From: Glossina fuscipes
Taxonomy: Eukaryota > Arthropoda > Insecta > Diptera > Glossinidae
NCBI RefSeq assembly: GCF_014805625.2
Contig: NW_023998415.1
Location: forward strand, 22,325,469-22,389,468
DNA: 64,000 nt
Direction of reading: 5' to 3'
Shown: positions 48,801 to 61,309 of the stretch, one piece after another
Position numbering within the stretch: the stretch's first letter is position 1
Layout of the letters: each line of letters begins with the position of its first letter
Translations under genes and position numbers: made by a program
Notes under the pieces: generated by a model
The model's input: the letters and a program-made list of their open reading frames with translations, nothing else
What the model was told of the DNA's origin: nothing
Databases searched by the model: none

Positions 48801-51554
48801 TATACATAAACGCATGCAATCGTATTGTAGATTTTTCGCATATGCATTGGTATTGCAACGCGTGTGTAATATGTTTTCGGCTTTTCGTTACATTATCTCC
48901 TCTCGGTGACTTTACCGTCAGGTTTCTTTACAGAATGTTGAATGTTTCTTAGATGGCAGGTGTTGTTGTTTTTTTCTTTTTTCTTTTTTCTGTTTTCCTT
49001 TTAACCCCACCATCATGTTAGCGAGATATACTAGATTTGTGATTCCGTATAACGCATATAATCTTGATTAGGCCGGCAAAACTGGCCTTGAGAAACTGAT
49101 AATTAAGTGATAGTGATCGCTATATGCCTAAATCTTTATCTGCAACAGGCGAAAGTGTATAGCCTATAATCGAAAGCACATATCAGCTTGAAATTCGTGA
49201 CTATCAACAACGATCATGATTTTTTTTTGATTAAAATTTTGCTGAGAAAACGAGTGTACCTCGCCTATTGGCTTTAAAGCAAAAACAAAAACACAATTAT
49301 GACATCTAGCCATCTATATAAGGTATTATCTCTAAAACTAAGTCAATATAGAAAAAGTGTTATTAAAGTCGTCAAGAGCGACCATCTGACACGTTCCTAT
49401 TTAACGAAATAGTTTGTTAACTAACGTACTGTTAGTTGCTCATGGGCACGGTGCTGGGTATCAAAGAATCGCCCTAAAGCGAATATAAATTCTTGCTTGT
49501 ATTTTACTGCAACCGTTATACATTTCAACCGCATTAGACGGTGTGTTTTTGTTTTCCTTTTTTTTTATTTTTTTTTTGTTTTTACGAATATCAAATACTT
49601 TGAGTACATACATACCTATATAAGCTTTGAAAACTACTTTCGTTGCGTTTTTTTGAGAGACTTTCTAGCTTTCTCCATACCTGGGGTTACGTACATATTT
49701 TGACGTGTTTACGTGCTACAAATATAGTTCGTTACTATTATTGTAAATTTTGTTCCTCATATTTATTTTCGTCATAATGAAATGTTCCCACTTTTACACA
49801 GCAGCTTCCACACACATTTTCACGAAATACAGTTCAATAAATACCATGGCGAAGGTGCGTTAGTAATCGATAGAATGCTTCTAACAAGATACTCTTCCAA
49901 TTCGTGCACATGCAAAAATACCAATAGAAACAACATTATATATAATATACAAGAAGTAAACGTATACACACATACATATATCTTTATTTTATTTTGTGGT
50001 AATTTTCGATTATTGATTATTTCCTTTCAGTGGCGGCAAGCTTCAGATTTCCTTCACTTGTACAATATCGATATCGTTCGTCTATTTGGTGCGGTTTGCA
50101 CTACATGTGCTTCATAGATAGATAGATGCCTTTGCTTTTAAATTTGCTCAACTATTAATGAATGTAGAATGACTTTATATATACATGTGTGGAAACGTAG
50201 AGTAAAATTTTTGTACAATTAGCCAAAAACCACATATGTGCCGTACGTGAGCTGTTTGTCTAAACTGCTTCTTTCTTTTTTTTTTTTTTTTTTCTTTCTC
50301 TTCTTCCCCTTTTTATTATTAATTTGGGAACTTTGTTAACAAATTTTATTAAAAAGGTTTTATCGTTATACGCTTTGATGTATTGGCGCACAAAATGTTC
50401 ATATTTTTAATGTACTTTGTTACAACAACGAGTTTTCTTCATCTTTTCAAAATCAACTAACGTCAATATAGAAAATTGTACTTTTCTCGATTGGAAAATT
50501 TTAACATCATCAGCTGACAAGATGTTTGTTTTTAAATCTACTTAAAAATTTATTTTCAGTTCCCTTACCTCCGGCCAAATTTTGGCTTTACTTCGGTCTT
50601 TAGCTAAGTTGATCTCATTCTCATAATGATAGGATTTTTTCAGTTGTCTTCTAACATCTTGGAATAACCAACAACTAACAAAAAAAGACAATATCTGGGA
50701 ATATTATTATTATCTTATTGAATATTGTCTAACTGAACTAAGGCTATCCTTACGTTCTGGGCAAAAAGAAATCGACCAGGTATCTGATAAGATTATTCAA
50801 TATTTATCTAGAGCGTGGCGGGAAGTACTTGTATGAACTATGGTTTGCAGCTATTCGAGACTTGTAGCCAAACTATATGCATTTTATACATCTAAGCGAA
50901 ATTTCGAAAAATTCAATATTTAATCAATGTATTGGTTGTGGATTCGATTAACACAACTCTTCTCATCGAAGAAGTATGGGTAGCCTGCTGCCATGAACTT
51001 ATTGGGTCATTTCACGAAATATCAAATCAATATATGAGCAAAAATTTTTTACACATGTTTGTACATTATTCGAAGTATTCGAAATATTTTTAAATAATTA
51101 AAAAATTAGAAATAATGTTTTTCTAGATCATCAACTTAAGGTTGCATGCAGTTTTTTACTAAATTAGTCATGAAACTAATATTCTATACTTAGTGAAACG
51201 CGTAGAATTTTTCTTAAGCTTTAATATAAAAAAATTTGTGGTTTTCGAAAAAATCGGTCAATCATATAAAATCGCCATATATATAAAAATCTATATTTCA
51301 AATATTTAATATCAGTTAAATTTAATTAACGAAAAGAAAAATAAATAAATAAAAAATAAACTAAACTTTACGCTCTTCAATAAGTAAGCGTATCGAAGCA
51401 AATCGTCTGAGGATTACAAATGCTAGGAATATGGTCAACCACGGAGAATGCGTGTAAAAAGAAAAGCTTTTGAGTAATTGTAGCTCTGGCTAGCTTAACG
51501 TAGTAATTACAATCGAGAAGTTGGCTTTTTGAACCCAAAATATACATTTAAAGA
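45881..51554. other. Non-coding tract
   Basis: No gene seen. A weak copy of the GGACGGACTGACAG core of the dispersed repeat lies near 46746-46762. Otherwise AT-rich unique sequence and poly-T runs. Confidence 0.5.
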
Positions 51555-51905
51555 ATCAATTAAGACCAAAAAGAAACAAGTACGAAAATTATATTTTTGT
51601 TGTGACCGAATCCTTTATACCCATCACCGTTATCCTGGAGAAGACAAAAAAGGTTAAAGAACGCCAAAAACGCTTTGTCGCATGGGCGTCTCCTTGGAAA
51701 TATTCAAGTCACTTTCAAATTCTTTTGCAAATTTTTAGGCGATAGCTTTGTTTTCGCTAACAGGAGAATGTTCACCACAAATACTACACAGTTGCACACA
51801 CAGACAGATGAATGGACGAACAGACGGACATGTTTATGCGCATTTCAAATTTGAAACTGCCCAAGAATTTATGCGGTTTTGAAGCATGCTCTTGCGTGTT
51901 TTATA
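51555..51905 (+). repeat. Dispersed repeat, first copy of a doublet
   Basis: Starts near AAGTACGAAAATTATAT, passes TTTATACCCATCACCGTTAT and CGATAGCTTTG...AGGAGAATGTTCACC, and ends after GAACAGACGGACATG and TTTGAAACTGCCCAAGAATTT. The inverse of the same order of blocks is found at 17.49-17.13 kb. No protein is encoded. Confidence 0.7.
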
Positions 51906-52139
51906 ACAGTTTTGAAAAATATTACAATGATGAGACACTTTTGCGGAAGCGTGGCCTATTGTTTCAATTTTCATAAAGGTTCTAAAGCATCGTCCATGGA
52001 ATGTACGTTCAAATTTTTGTGGATTTATATGCTGCTGCTGCTTATGAGTAACAAGAGAAAAACAAATTTTTTATTTTATTATATAGAGGTATCCTTACGT
52101 TACACAGTACTGTAGGCACTGTACTGTCCTTCGACCGAT

Positions 52140-52400
52140 TTTCAATACCAGTCTGTGTCCAATGTTTAAGTCAAATTCGAAATCGATAGCTTAATTTTTG
52201 CCGCCAGGAGAATATTTACACCAAACATTACACAGGCGGACAATCGGATAGACGAACAGGCGGTCATACTTAAATCGACTCAGAATTTGATGCTGATCAA
52301 GATTCTTATACTTTGTTGGGTTGTTGAAGCTTTTCTCTGGGCGTTGCAAACGTTTTGATAAAGTGTGTATATCCCCCATCCTTCGATGGTAGGTATAAAA
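52140..52400 (+). repeat. Dispersed repeat, second copy of a doublet
   Basis: CGATAGCTTAATTTTTGCCG, AGGAGAATATTTACACC and CATTACACAG at 52184-52232 line up with 51741-51792, and GACGAACAGGCGGTCATAC with the following TGCTGATCAAGATT...TATACTTTG resembles the tail of a repeat found beside many fly genes. It ends near CATCCTTCGATGGTAGGTATA. The offset between copies is about 443 bp, so this is a decayed tandem pair. Confidence 0.65.
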
Positions 52401-53699
52401 AAAGCGATCAAAAATTGCTGAAAAAGAAAAGATTACACTGCAACGTCTTCAAATTTAATTGAAATAGTGACGAAATTTACCGTTAGGGTAGATTCGTGAT
52501 TCACTTTTCTCCTTGCTTTGCTTTTAGACATGTTATTGACACTGATGGTATATAGACCGTATAGCCTGTATGTGCGATAAATGAAATCTCATATTGTCTT
52601 CTACATCTTGTAAGAAAAGACACGAAAACTTCACTGGGTTTTGTATAGTGAGGTTGCAATTCTAGTGTAGGAAAAAATGATCTACGCCTGCTCGGAATGT
52701 CGTACTGTAGGAACGCTAACTGAGTTAACTTTGTACGTTAAATTGCACATGTAGTCGAGTCGACTGAAAAATGGAGTATTTAACGTGATTGAACCGTGGA
52801 CTGAACACTGTTAGTTTAAACCATTTATTCACTAGCAAACGAAATGGAAACAAACAAGTAAGAACATTATTGCCTGGCAAGCGCGACCATTAGACACTCT
52901 ACACCACTTTGCCTAATAAATAAATCATTTTCATGATAATATACCAATAATTATAAATTACTTATATTCAAAGGCATGCCTTTTGTGGAAGCTCTCATAT
53001 TGAAGGAGGCTCGAAACTTCAACTAACATGGTTAGTTTTTATATCAAATGGTTATAATCAATTAGTTTTCTTTATGAAATATTGAAAGTTACACCTTTTC
53101 CATATAAAAAAAAATTACGTTTGCGTAGTATGTACGTTTGTATGGTAGGCGGGACAAAAAATTGCCGCATTCGATCAAAACATTTCTAACGCATTTACCG
53201 GAAACGCTATTGCTCAGCGATTTTCATTGAGAAATTGTCAAAATATTTTTCCTATGAGAAATTTTCAAAATATGCCGTTGCATTGGCAGCGATCGAAAAA
53301 GTGGGCCGAATATCTCAAAACATGTTAGTAATTGCGAACTTTAGATCGTATGGCAAAAATATAAAGATTCAGAAACTGATTAAGTTGTACGGCACGTTAT
53401 ATATATATCCGCACAACGATATTCATATCAATGTGTCACGTAGAGGCAGCAACGAAAGTTCAGACTGCTTTCTACGTGATGTGTAACGAAAAGGCATGCT
53501 ACGCATATTCAAATTTGGAAATCAATGCAAAGATTGAACATAAAAGTTGTGTGATCTTTATAGAGCAGTTTGGGCAGTGGGTGGAAAAAGAACGAACAGC
53601 GCTACCGTTTAGGTTATATTTGGGGAATTGGCGATAAGTTACAGAACACAGTTTTCATTAGTGTTTAGCGGAATGAAGAAATGTAAGGTTTTGTATCTA

Positions 53700-53830
53700 A
53701 GAAAAGTTCATATGCATTTCTCTCCGCACCTTTTGGTACGGATGCGCCACAACCAAAGTGTACGAAGTATTTAAACGATGTGATCTCTTCCTTAAATGGG
53801 GTATCGAGGATCGGTTATAATTTTGATTGC
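53700..53830 (+). pseudogene. Possible LTR-retrotransposon reverse transcriptase scrap
   Basis: A plus-strand frame reads SSYAFLSAPFGTDAPQPKC then TKYLNDVISSLNG. This follows the F.(R)xPFG..NAP..F...-NDVL--L-G block of gypsy-type reverse transcriptases, with the G-L pair and Thr-Phe positions altered. The frame then continues to YNFDCN where a YLDD box would be expected. No LTRs or other domains are seen. Confidence 0.4.
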
Positions 53831-54448
53831 AATCTTTCATCAGAAGTCGGAAAAGAATCCAGATTTTTCATGCAAAGTACGCGTTCAATGGTTTACTTTG
53901 AGATTTTGGTCTTATGAGGGAATTTATCTGTCGACATATTTGTGTGTAGGCTTTGGAGGAAGGAAACGATAACATCACAATCACTATGGATCATTAATAG
54001 CGTCAATGCACGATGAAGAAGGAAAACTAATTCAATTCGATAAAGTTGCTCTGTATAATAGTCACTCAGAGTACACAATTTGCGGACGAAAAACCTGAAA
54101 ATGTTGTTAATTAATAATATTTCTCTTATCGTTCGCAAATTTCTTTCTAAGCGATACTTTGCTCTTATGGACGTTAACTGTAAAAGAAAAATTGATACAA
54201 TTAAAGATATTTGCAGCAATAGTTTTGTCAGTGCCTTAATATCTCTTAGTTATTATTATTATTAGTATTATTAACGTCATTTCGTCTTTATATATCTATC
54301 TATTCGGTGCATATAAAAATATATGAAATTAATTAATAGAAGTAAGAACATTGCATGGATGTTGCGTGTCGGCTAAAATAAAAATAAATAAATAAATAAT
54401 TAATTCAAGGTATTGCAAGCATCTGCCGCATTAAAAACTTTTTCTTAC

Positions 54449-54570
54449 TTTCTCTGCTTTTCCGGTGAAAGTGAACCTGGTGTCTGGGCAAAAACTGCTC
54501 TTGTTGATGATAATGCGTAGTGTTTTTTTTGTTGTTGTTGTTGTTGTTTGTACATCCTTTGCACACCGTT
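54449..54570 (-). CDS. Possible minus-strand coding exon with a Gln run
   Basis: On the minus strand an open frame runs through a CAA repeat (MYKQQQQQQKKHY, ATG near 54557) and then non-repetitive LSSTRAVFAQTPGSLSPEKQ, meeting AAA|GTAAGA, a good donor, at 54448. The section after the CAA run is more balanced in composition than its flanks. No acceptor is clear and no family is recognised. Confidence 0.2.
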
Positions 54571-54783
54571 GATATTATTATTATATTACTTTATTATGAC
54601 CTTTAAATTCTTTGGCTATTCTGCTTAATCAGTAAATTTCTTGGTCACGCAAACTTCTCTTTGCCCTATTAATTTGTCGTTTGACTAAACTTGCAATCAG
54701 CCCAACAATGAACAGAAATGACAACAAGAAAAAATTCTTTAAAATTTCCATTTTTCCTTTCCCTCTTTTCCCACTTACGCTCA

Positions 54784-54858
54784 TCAGGTACACGGTAATG
54801 CTTTTTGTGTTTGGTTGTGCGTTTATATGTTTGTATGTATGTGTAAATTGCTGTGTTT
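54784..54858 (-). CDS. Possible minus-strand short exon with strong donor
   Basis: On the minus strand TTTTTTTAAACACAG (acceptor-like) precedes ~75 open bases ending HYRVPDE and then C|GTAAGTGG, a near-perfect donor at 54783. The exon is short and partly made of ACAT repeats, so this may be chance. It lies ~215 bp upstream of the other minus-strand candidate. Confidence 0.18.
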
Positions 54859-55122
54859 AAAAAAACTCGTTCATCTGTGCTCTGTTAGAATTTATCTTCC
54901 ATTATAGATAAATGCCTGTTTGTGCCAAAGCTAATGTATAATGTATCCCTTTAGATGTATGAGTGTATGTGTTTTATACCCTTTTTTTTTTTACCTTTAA
55001 AACTAAATTAAGTCAAGTTATCCTTTGGGTACATCAGCTGACGTACGCACATGAACAAAGCATTTAGCATTAAAATAAACATAAAAGTCCACTTACGTTT
55101 ATTACCGTACCGTAGTGTAACC

Positions 55123-55126
<4 letters not shown>

Positions 55127-55158
<32 letters not shown>
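55127..55158. repeat. (TA)n microsatellite
   Basis: Pure TA tract. Confidence 0.93.
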
Positions 55159-55161
<3 letters not shown>

Positions 55162-55417
55162 CTATACATGTATAGTGTATGTATGTGTAAGGATATGTCT
55201 ATGTTTGTGCGTGGACTTTTTTGTTTTTTATCTATTTTATCTCTTTGACGTTCGGTTTCCTTAACTTTAGGTTTTTCTTTAAAGTTATTTGATGATGTGA
55301 TAATTTGTAAACTTTTACCAGCGATTACTTTCTTCCTTAATTGATTACATTTTAAGGGTGATGCTAATTACGATAATGACGATACCGACGATACCGAACT
55401 TACATAGTAACAATGAT

Positions 55418-55443
55418 AGTGGCAGTAGTAAAAGTAGTAGTGA

Positions 55444-55481
<38 letters not shown>

Positions 55482-55483
55482 AA
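55418..55483. repeat. (AGT)n microsatellite
   Basis: AGT trinucleotides, the central ~40 bp perfect. Confidence 0.95.
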
Positions 55484-56606
55484 AACTGTGTCCACGTCCA
55501 TCGCAATTCAATTTTTTAACATTAGAGAGGTCTCGAAAATTTAATTATTGATCCCTTCAACTTGTGTTTATAATGCAATTTATTTTAGGTCAGATAATTT
55601 TTTTTTTTATACGCCCAGCGTTACTTCCCCGCAAACATGTGCCGAATGAGCATAGTTAGCATATATTGCTGAGGACATCATTCATATGCCGTGCTTGTAA
55701 TGTGTGCTGAGTAAATTTTACTTAAATTCATACGCATACACAACAAATTTATGTCCCAAACACAATCATACATACGCACGTACATAATGCTGTGAAATCG
55801 TTATTGCTAGTCTTGTGAGCTAATGTCAGCAATATTTTGTGCTGCTGCACATGTTTACTTTTATCCAAGAGTGACTAGCATGAAATATTCTCACATCAAT
55901 TTTGTCGTTTTTCTCTATGATCCTTTGCTTTCTATACCCACCACAATCAGGAAGGAAATTGAATAGGGAATATTAAATTTCTTCTTGCATATGAAAGATC
56001 TAGAAAAACGTTCTTGAAGGTCCATGAAGCGTACATACTATCGTTTAATGTGTTCTTCAAGTGAAAGTGGATGATATCATCGATTGGTTCCTTCGTCGTT
56101 AGAAATCTGATTGGTGCAACAAAATGGAACATAAAGCACCATCATAGCCACTTTCTATGTAAAAGCAAAGTATTGAGCGGACGCGAAATTTTAAATAAAA
56201 TATTAAACATTGCTTCACGAACCTTTGCACTTTTATATTCAGAAGAAGAAAAAATTCAGAAATTCATTCCTTCTCTCATATAATTGATTAAATATTCATT
56301 CAATCAATTAGAAAAAGGGGGAAAATTAAAATGTACCGTTTTTTAATGCAATATCTGATTGCTTAATTATTTAGTGATAGTATCGCGTTTATTTAAAAGA
56401 AAAGAAAAAAAAAAATTAAGAAAACCTTTTTGCATTTGATGAAGGGTATTCAAGAGTCGCTTCAAAGCATCTTTGCATGATATTTTTTCATCTTTTTAAA
56501 CGTTTATAGCAACCACAGTATGTGTTATGACATGAAAAGGCGCGCGCGCACACACACATATGCAAGTTTGATAATTTATTATAGACTAACGCAACCAAAA
56601 GTGATT

Positions 56607-56609
<3 letters not shown>

Positions 56610-56641
<32 letters not shown>

Positions 56642-56682
56642 TATATACATGTATAAATATATATATATATATATTTATATCA

Positions 56683-56721
<39 letters not shown>

Positions 56722-56722
56722 T
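56610..56722. repeat. (AC)n and (TA)n microsatellites
   Basis: A perfect AC tract (to 56636) followed by two TA tracts separated by TTTATATCAATATAC. Confidence 0.93.
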
Positions 56723-57829
56723 ACATTTTTATAGAAAATAGACTTTTATACATTATTAGTGTTGAAAATGTAGCTGCTTTTCCCTATCAGAAAATACTGC
56801 TACTGACACTACTAGATAACTGCAACAAGAGCAGCAACATTTGCACATACACCGATGCTCCACATATTACAACTGCTATTACTGCATTGCAGAGGGTATG
56901 CTTACCATTTGCTTGTTAGCTCTTACATAGCTACTGTTGCCGCCTTGTTCCCGATACACCGCAAAATCTGTGGAATTGCATGCTTTAGAGGAATAGAACG
57001 ACGACTAAACATTTCAACGGATAGAGCTTTTTCCGCTTTTGTTTTCATTCTTTTTTTTTTTTTTTTTTTTGTGCAGAACAGTAGAAGTAAAATTAACATC
57101 AGGACTAGTAACAATCAGCAACCTTGTGTAAGTGAGCGGGTGAGTGCGTTCATCGCAAACAGACTAATTCAATTTGCAATGCAACCAAACTGTTAATGAC
57201 AGTAATTATGTCAAATTGAGATATTTTTACTAGAAATTTTTCTACATATTCGCGTAGTTGAGAATATTGATGCTCGTACATGTATACGCGCATATGTTAT
57301 TTGTTGCGCAGAATTAAAACTAGCACATACTTGAAAAATATACAAACTTATTAAAACTTTAAAAGATGTAATCATTTTTGTTATCCCATGAAAGTATAAT
57401 ATATTCTGTCCATGTAACACTTATTTCGTCCAACTACAGGAAATGTTAAATATCTCGTACCTATTACGAATAAGTTGTACAGAGGATTATTTTTCTTTTC
57501 CATTCCCCCATTCCCTCTCTGCATTTTTCTTATTAAACAATAATTGAATTAAACAATTATGAGAGCTAGTAGCATGTTGAAGTGCAATAAAAATGAACAT
57601 CTCTGTTCTAAGAACAAACTGATATACAAATCACTCAAATGATTTAATTTAAAATTATGTTTTTTAGCTTCGACAAGAAAGTAACATGATTGTAAACTAC
57701 GCATAGGCTAAAAGGGAAAATTGAAATTGTTAGAACGTTGCGAAAGACATCAACTAAGCTCAGCAAACATACTCTCTCACCTCTCTTAGCAATAGCAAAA
57801 CTCTATCTAGGGTTGCCCCTAGGTCAAGT

Positions 57830-58510
57830 GCAAATTTTGCGTATAATTTGGAAGATGTACAGATATATGGCACATCACGATGCTCTATACACTTATGCCG
57901 ACGTGTTTTCCAATCTTCGAAACAATTATTATAATCGATTTTCGACGTGGAACGTCCTTCAAGGTTTTGTGCGATTCAGCTTGTATCGCTTCAGTCGGGT
58001 CAAAACGATGTCCCCAGAGTGGTCTTTCGGTTTTAGTAAGTACCAAAAGATGTGAGATGGACTTAAATCAGATGAATAAAATGGCTCTAGAACGAAGGTG
58101 ACTTTGACGCCGCCTTTTAGTGATTGGCTCACCTTTTGGGCAATATTCGTTCGGTTGCTTGTTTGTTTTCGAGTCGTATGCGTAAGTCCAAGTTCCATCT
58201 TTGATAATAATGCGCTCCATGATCGGTCGGTAGTCAGAAATCGTCTTCCCACAGATTTCAACGTGACGCTCCTTTTCGAAGAAATTGAGCATTTTTGCTA
58301 TCAATCGAGATTTGACGCGTTCCAGGCACAAAACATGATTTCAATGTTGTTAACTCGTCCTTTTGAAATGCAAAAGTATCAGTAAGGTCCCGAATTGTTA
58401 ATTTTTGGTTTTGAGCACCGCGTCTATGGCTTGTTTGACGTGACTTTCATCGATTGAGTTTGCTCGTCGTACGGGACACTTTTCGCCGCATCATTTAATT
58501 ATGTAAATAA
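57830..58510 (-). pseudogene. Mariner-family (DD34D-like) transposase pseudogene
   Basis: On the minus strand, with frame changes: HVKQAIDAVLKTKN (about 58445-58405), RVKSRLIAKMLNFFEKERHV (58319-58260), ISDYRPIMERIIIKDGTW and YAYDSKTNKQPNEY (58241-58150), RRRQSHLRSRA, then PFYSSDLSPSHIF (58080-58040) and NNCFEDWKTRRHKCIEH (about 57930-57880). This is the order of a mariner cut-and-paste transposase. The first catalytic Asp survives as KDGTW in place of GDETW. The segment with the second Asp (HDNA) is deleted, and the third (normally SPxD) is His. At least three frame changes are needed. No terminal inverted repeats were recognised. It is inactive. Confidence 0.8.
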
Positions 58511-60639
58511 ACAATATTGTGTGTACAGGTCACTAAGTTTCTCTTTTACCTAAGCCCAATATGAAAAAGATTACAATTTAATTTTGGAGATACTGCCTTC
58601 ACCAAAACATGGCCGTTTAGCCACATGCAGGCTGTATGATTTCGGTCGCAGATTAATGAATTCGTGGAACGTAAGGCCAATTACCTGATTATATATCACT
58701 TGTAGCCTCCGTTAGGGTAATAAAAATTTTATAATTACTATTTTCTATTGTGCGGGATGAGAACGCACTTCCAGCCCTAGAGATGCCACCAAAATTTGGT
58801 TAATCTCTTCTTCTGCTTCACCTCAAGATGGATCCCAATGGATTTTTGCTGTACGGTAGTTATTCTATTGAGATTAACTTTTGGGATGTCGTCGTCGGCT
58901 ATTAATCTTCTCTCGTAGTACAATTTTCAGAGATTTCTAGATTTCACCTCTTATAGGATTGTTCACAATAAAATCCAATCTAGGCATCATATGGTATATG
59001 TCATCTGCACATGTGATCGTTATGTTCCAGAGTTTCCTCCTTAAGCATCATATTTAGAGTTGACGTAAAGTTCCGCCTACGGTCTAACTATTATTCATCA
59101 TTTTGTTTAGTTAGTTCTTTAGATTTGTTAAATTATTATGATTTTTCTCGGTTAAAAAATCGTTTTTTTTTTTTTTCATTTATTTAACATACATCACGGG
59201 AATCCGGTCTTTATTGATTTCCTAAAAAAAAAAAAAAAACACTTTATATACACTTTAGTGTTTAAAATATTTTCCTTAGTACAGAAATGTCGGAAGAAGA
59301 GTATTTCACTCAGGTTTGAAAAACTTTCCATATACTCTCTCTAAATTTACGCATCTATCCCACAATTCAGTTAAACTTGATTGACACTGGGAGCGATGCC
59401 CGACCGCAATTAAGCTGAAAATCAAGATTCGCATTAAAATGCGATAAGGAAGCACATCATATGGCATTACTTGACCTTACGCACTTTGGCAGCTCTGCGC
59501 AACAAATGTTGTTTAAAAATTGATTGAATGTTTTCCTGAAAAAACAATTTATTTCAAGTCCGCTTTTATCGCATTTTAAAAGACTATTTCGACAACCAGT
59601 TAAGATAAGTTGCAATGAATTGAACGTTTTTAAGTTCCACTGAAATGTTGTATTCTCCCATTTTTGCATCTACTTAAGAAAAAATTTACTTAGGTATGCC
59701 ACACTTACTCCCCTTTGCGATGTTGTATTCTTTCCATTATTTTTAATGTATTCTCTCACCTCTTTTCTGCCGTTTACTTTATTTTACAAATATTTTATCA
59801 TTATTATTAATCTTTCAATAGATTTCCCTCATGTTAGTATCGAACACAATAGGATGGTGTAAGTATAATGAAACACACGTTATTGCTTCTTAGACATTAC
59901 GAAGAATAGAATGAGTAGATTTTAGTTTCTGACAAACTTTAAATATTTAAACCTAAAATTTAACCTTGAACTAATATCATTTTACAATTATTTCCAATTT
60001 GTTCTTAAATGGCGCTTTTACCGCAAAAGATTAAATAAAAAATAAAAAATCCAACTCCTCCTCCAACTTCTCGCTCGCAAATAACTGCAGATTACTCATT
60101 TTTTTGCAATTTCCATAATCTTTTGTTCTCCTGCTATCATTAATCGACGACATATAAAAAAGTTTAAAACCTCTGTCCATTCTGTTTGCTGCATAAGTGA
60201 ACGAATAAGCATTGGCGGTCCAGGAAGATATACCATAAATAAATTTATTCATGATCGGTAGGAAGTGCTTATTTCAATTAGTCAATTTTGCCTTTTTTGT
60301 TTATTTATCTAATCATCCGTTCATGAGTTTTTATTGGCATAAGACCAAGACCATAAAAAATGCTCTAACAGTTCGTAATTTCTTAAATATATATACAGTA
60401 TGTATCTTGAGTGAATTTTTCTTCACATTTTACCGCATTCTGGGCCAAGAATTCAAAAAGTGAAACCCACTCAACACTAACTGCGCTACATGATCCACCA
60501 TTAAATACCCTAAACCACTTTATTTAATAGAGTTATTGATAGAACGACGCTTCAAAATTGGGTGTTATGTGGAAAGTGAGAAGAAGAAGAAGAAGTGGAA
60601 GTGAGGGAGAAGTGGTCCGATCCGAAATATTTTTAATAG

Positions 60640-60850
60640 GATTTGTCCTTGGGTTCGAACATATCCTTGTATCGGATTTTATCGATATCTCTCAAAAATA
60701 ACAACATTTTTGTTGAACAAAAGAAGGGACAGACAAATGAGAAGACGGACAGACAAGCTTAAATGATTTAGAACTGTTCGGTGCACTAAAACGTGGGACT
60801 ATTATTCCTTCTACTTCTGGGTGTTGCATACATCTGCACAAATAAGTGTT
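60640..60850 (+). repeat. Degenerate dispersed-repeat copy
   Basis: GAAGACGGACAGACAAGCTTAAATGATTTAGAA at 60741-60772 (in two parts) and CTTCTGGGTGTTGCATAC correspond to the GACGAACAGGCGGTCATACTTAAATCGACTCAGAA and CTCTGGGCGTTGCAAAC blocks of the 52.2-kb copy, in the same order and orientation. Confidence 0.6.
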
Positions 60851-61256
60851 TTAAGATATAAAAAGAAATTGTATGTTTCGAAATATAAACGAGCTACAAT
60901 GTGTGTGTGTGTGTTTGCATTTCAAAGTGGGATCTTTGATATAATCGAATAATCGAATAATCGAATAATCGAAGAATGTTTGCCAATCCCAATCTCCTCT
61001 CTGAACCATCTTAAGTAGATCTTGACTTTCCAAATAGCTCACGTTCAAGAATATGCTCTTTTTGTAGATAACAAAGGATCTCGTTTACACCGTTTGTAGC
61101 CACTTTTTTTCCTGTTCTAATGTCTTTGTTTGTGAGATAAGATAAATCATAATGTCTGAAAAATTGAAAATCATTCAAATAATAGATGCTTATCACCCTG
61201 GGAATGAAATGACAATTGCAGTTACAAAAAGTAATAACAGCAATAACAATAATAAA

Positions 61257-61274
61257 AAACAAAAACAAAAACAA

Positions 61275-61308
<34 letters not shown>
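61257..61308. repeat. (AAAAAC)n/(CAA)n microsatellite
   Basis: Three AAAAAC-type units then about ten CAA units. Confidence 0.93.

Positions 61309-61309
<1 letters not shown>

Larger units (their letters stand above)
52401..57829. other. Non-coding tract with a few candidate exons
   Basis: Mostly AT-rich. Possible retroelement RT at 53.7 kb and two donor-bearing minus-strand segments at 54.4-54.9 kb are listed separately. Microsatellites at 55.13, 55.44 and 56.6 kb. Confidence 0.5.

Noticed and set aside
53235..53637. Two overlapping plus-strand frames just upstream of the possible RT scrap
   Set aside because: Their sequence is not repeat-like but shows no recognisable gag, protease or RT motif, so they were not added to the element.
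56855..57196. 113-codon plus-strand frame with a hydrophobic start and a GTAAGTGAG site near its end
   Set aside because: It includes a poly-T-derived F run, has no clear acceptor or start context, and no family match; kept as chance.
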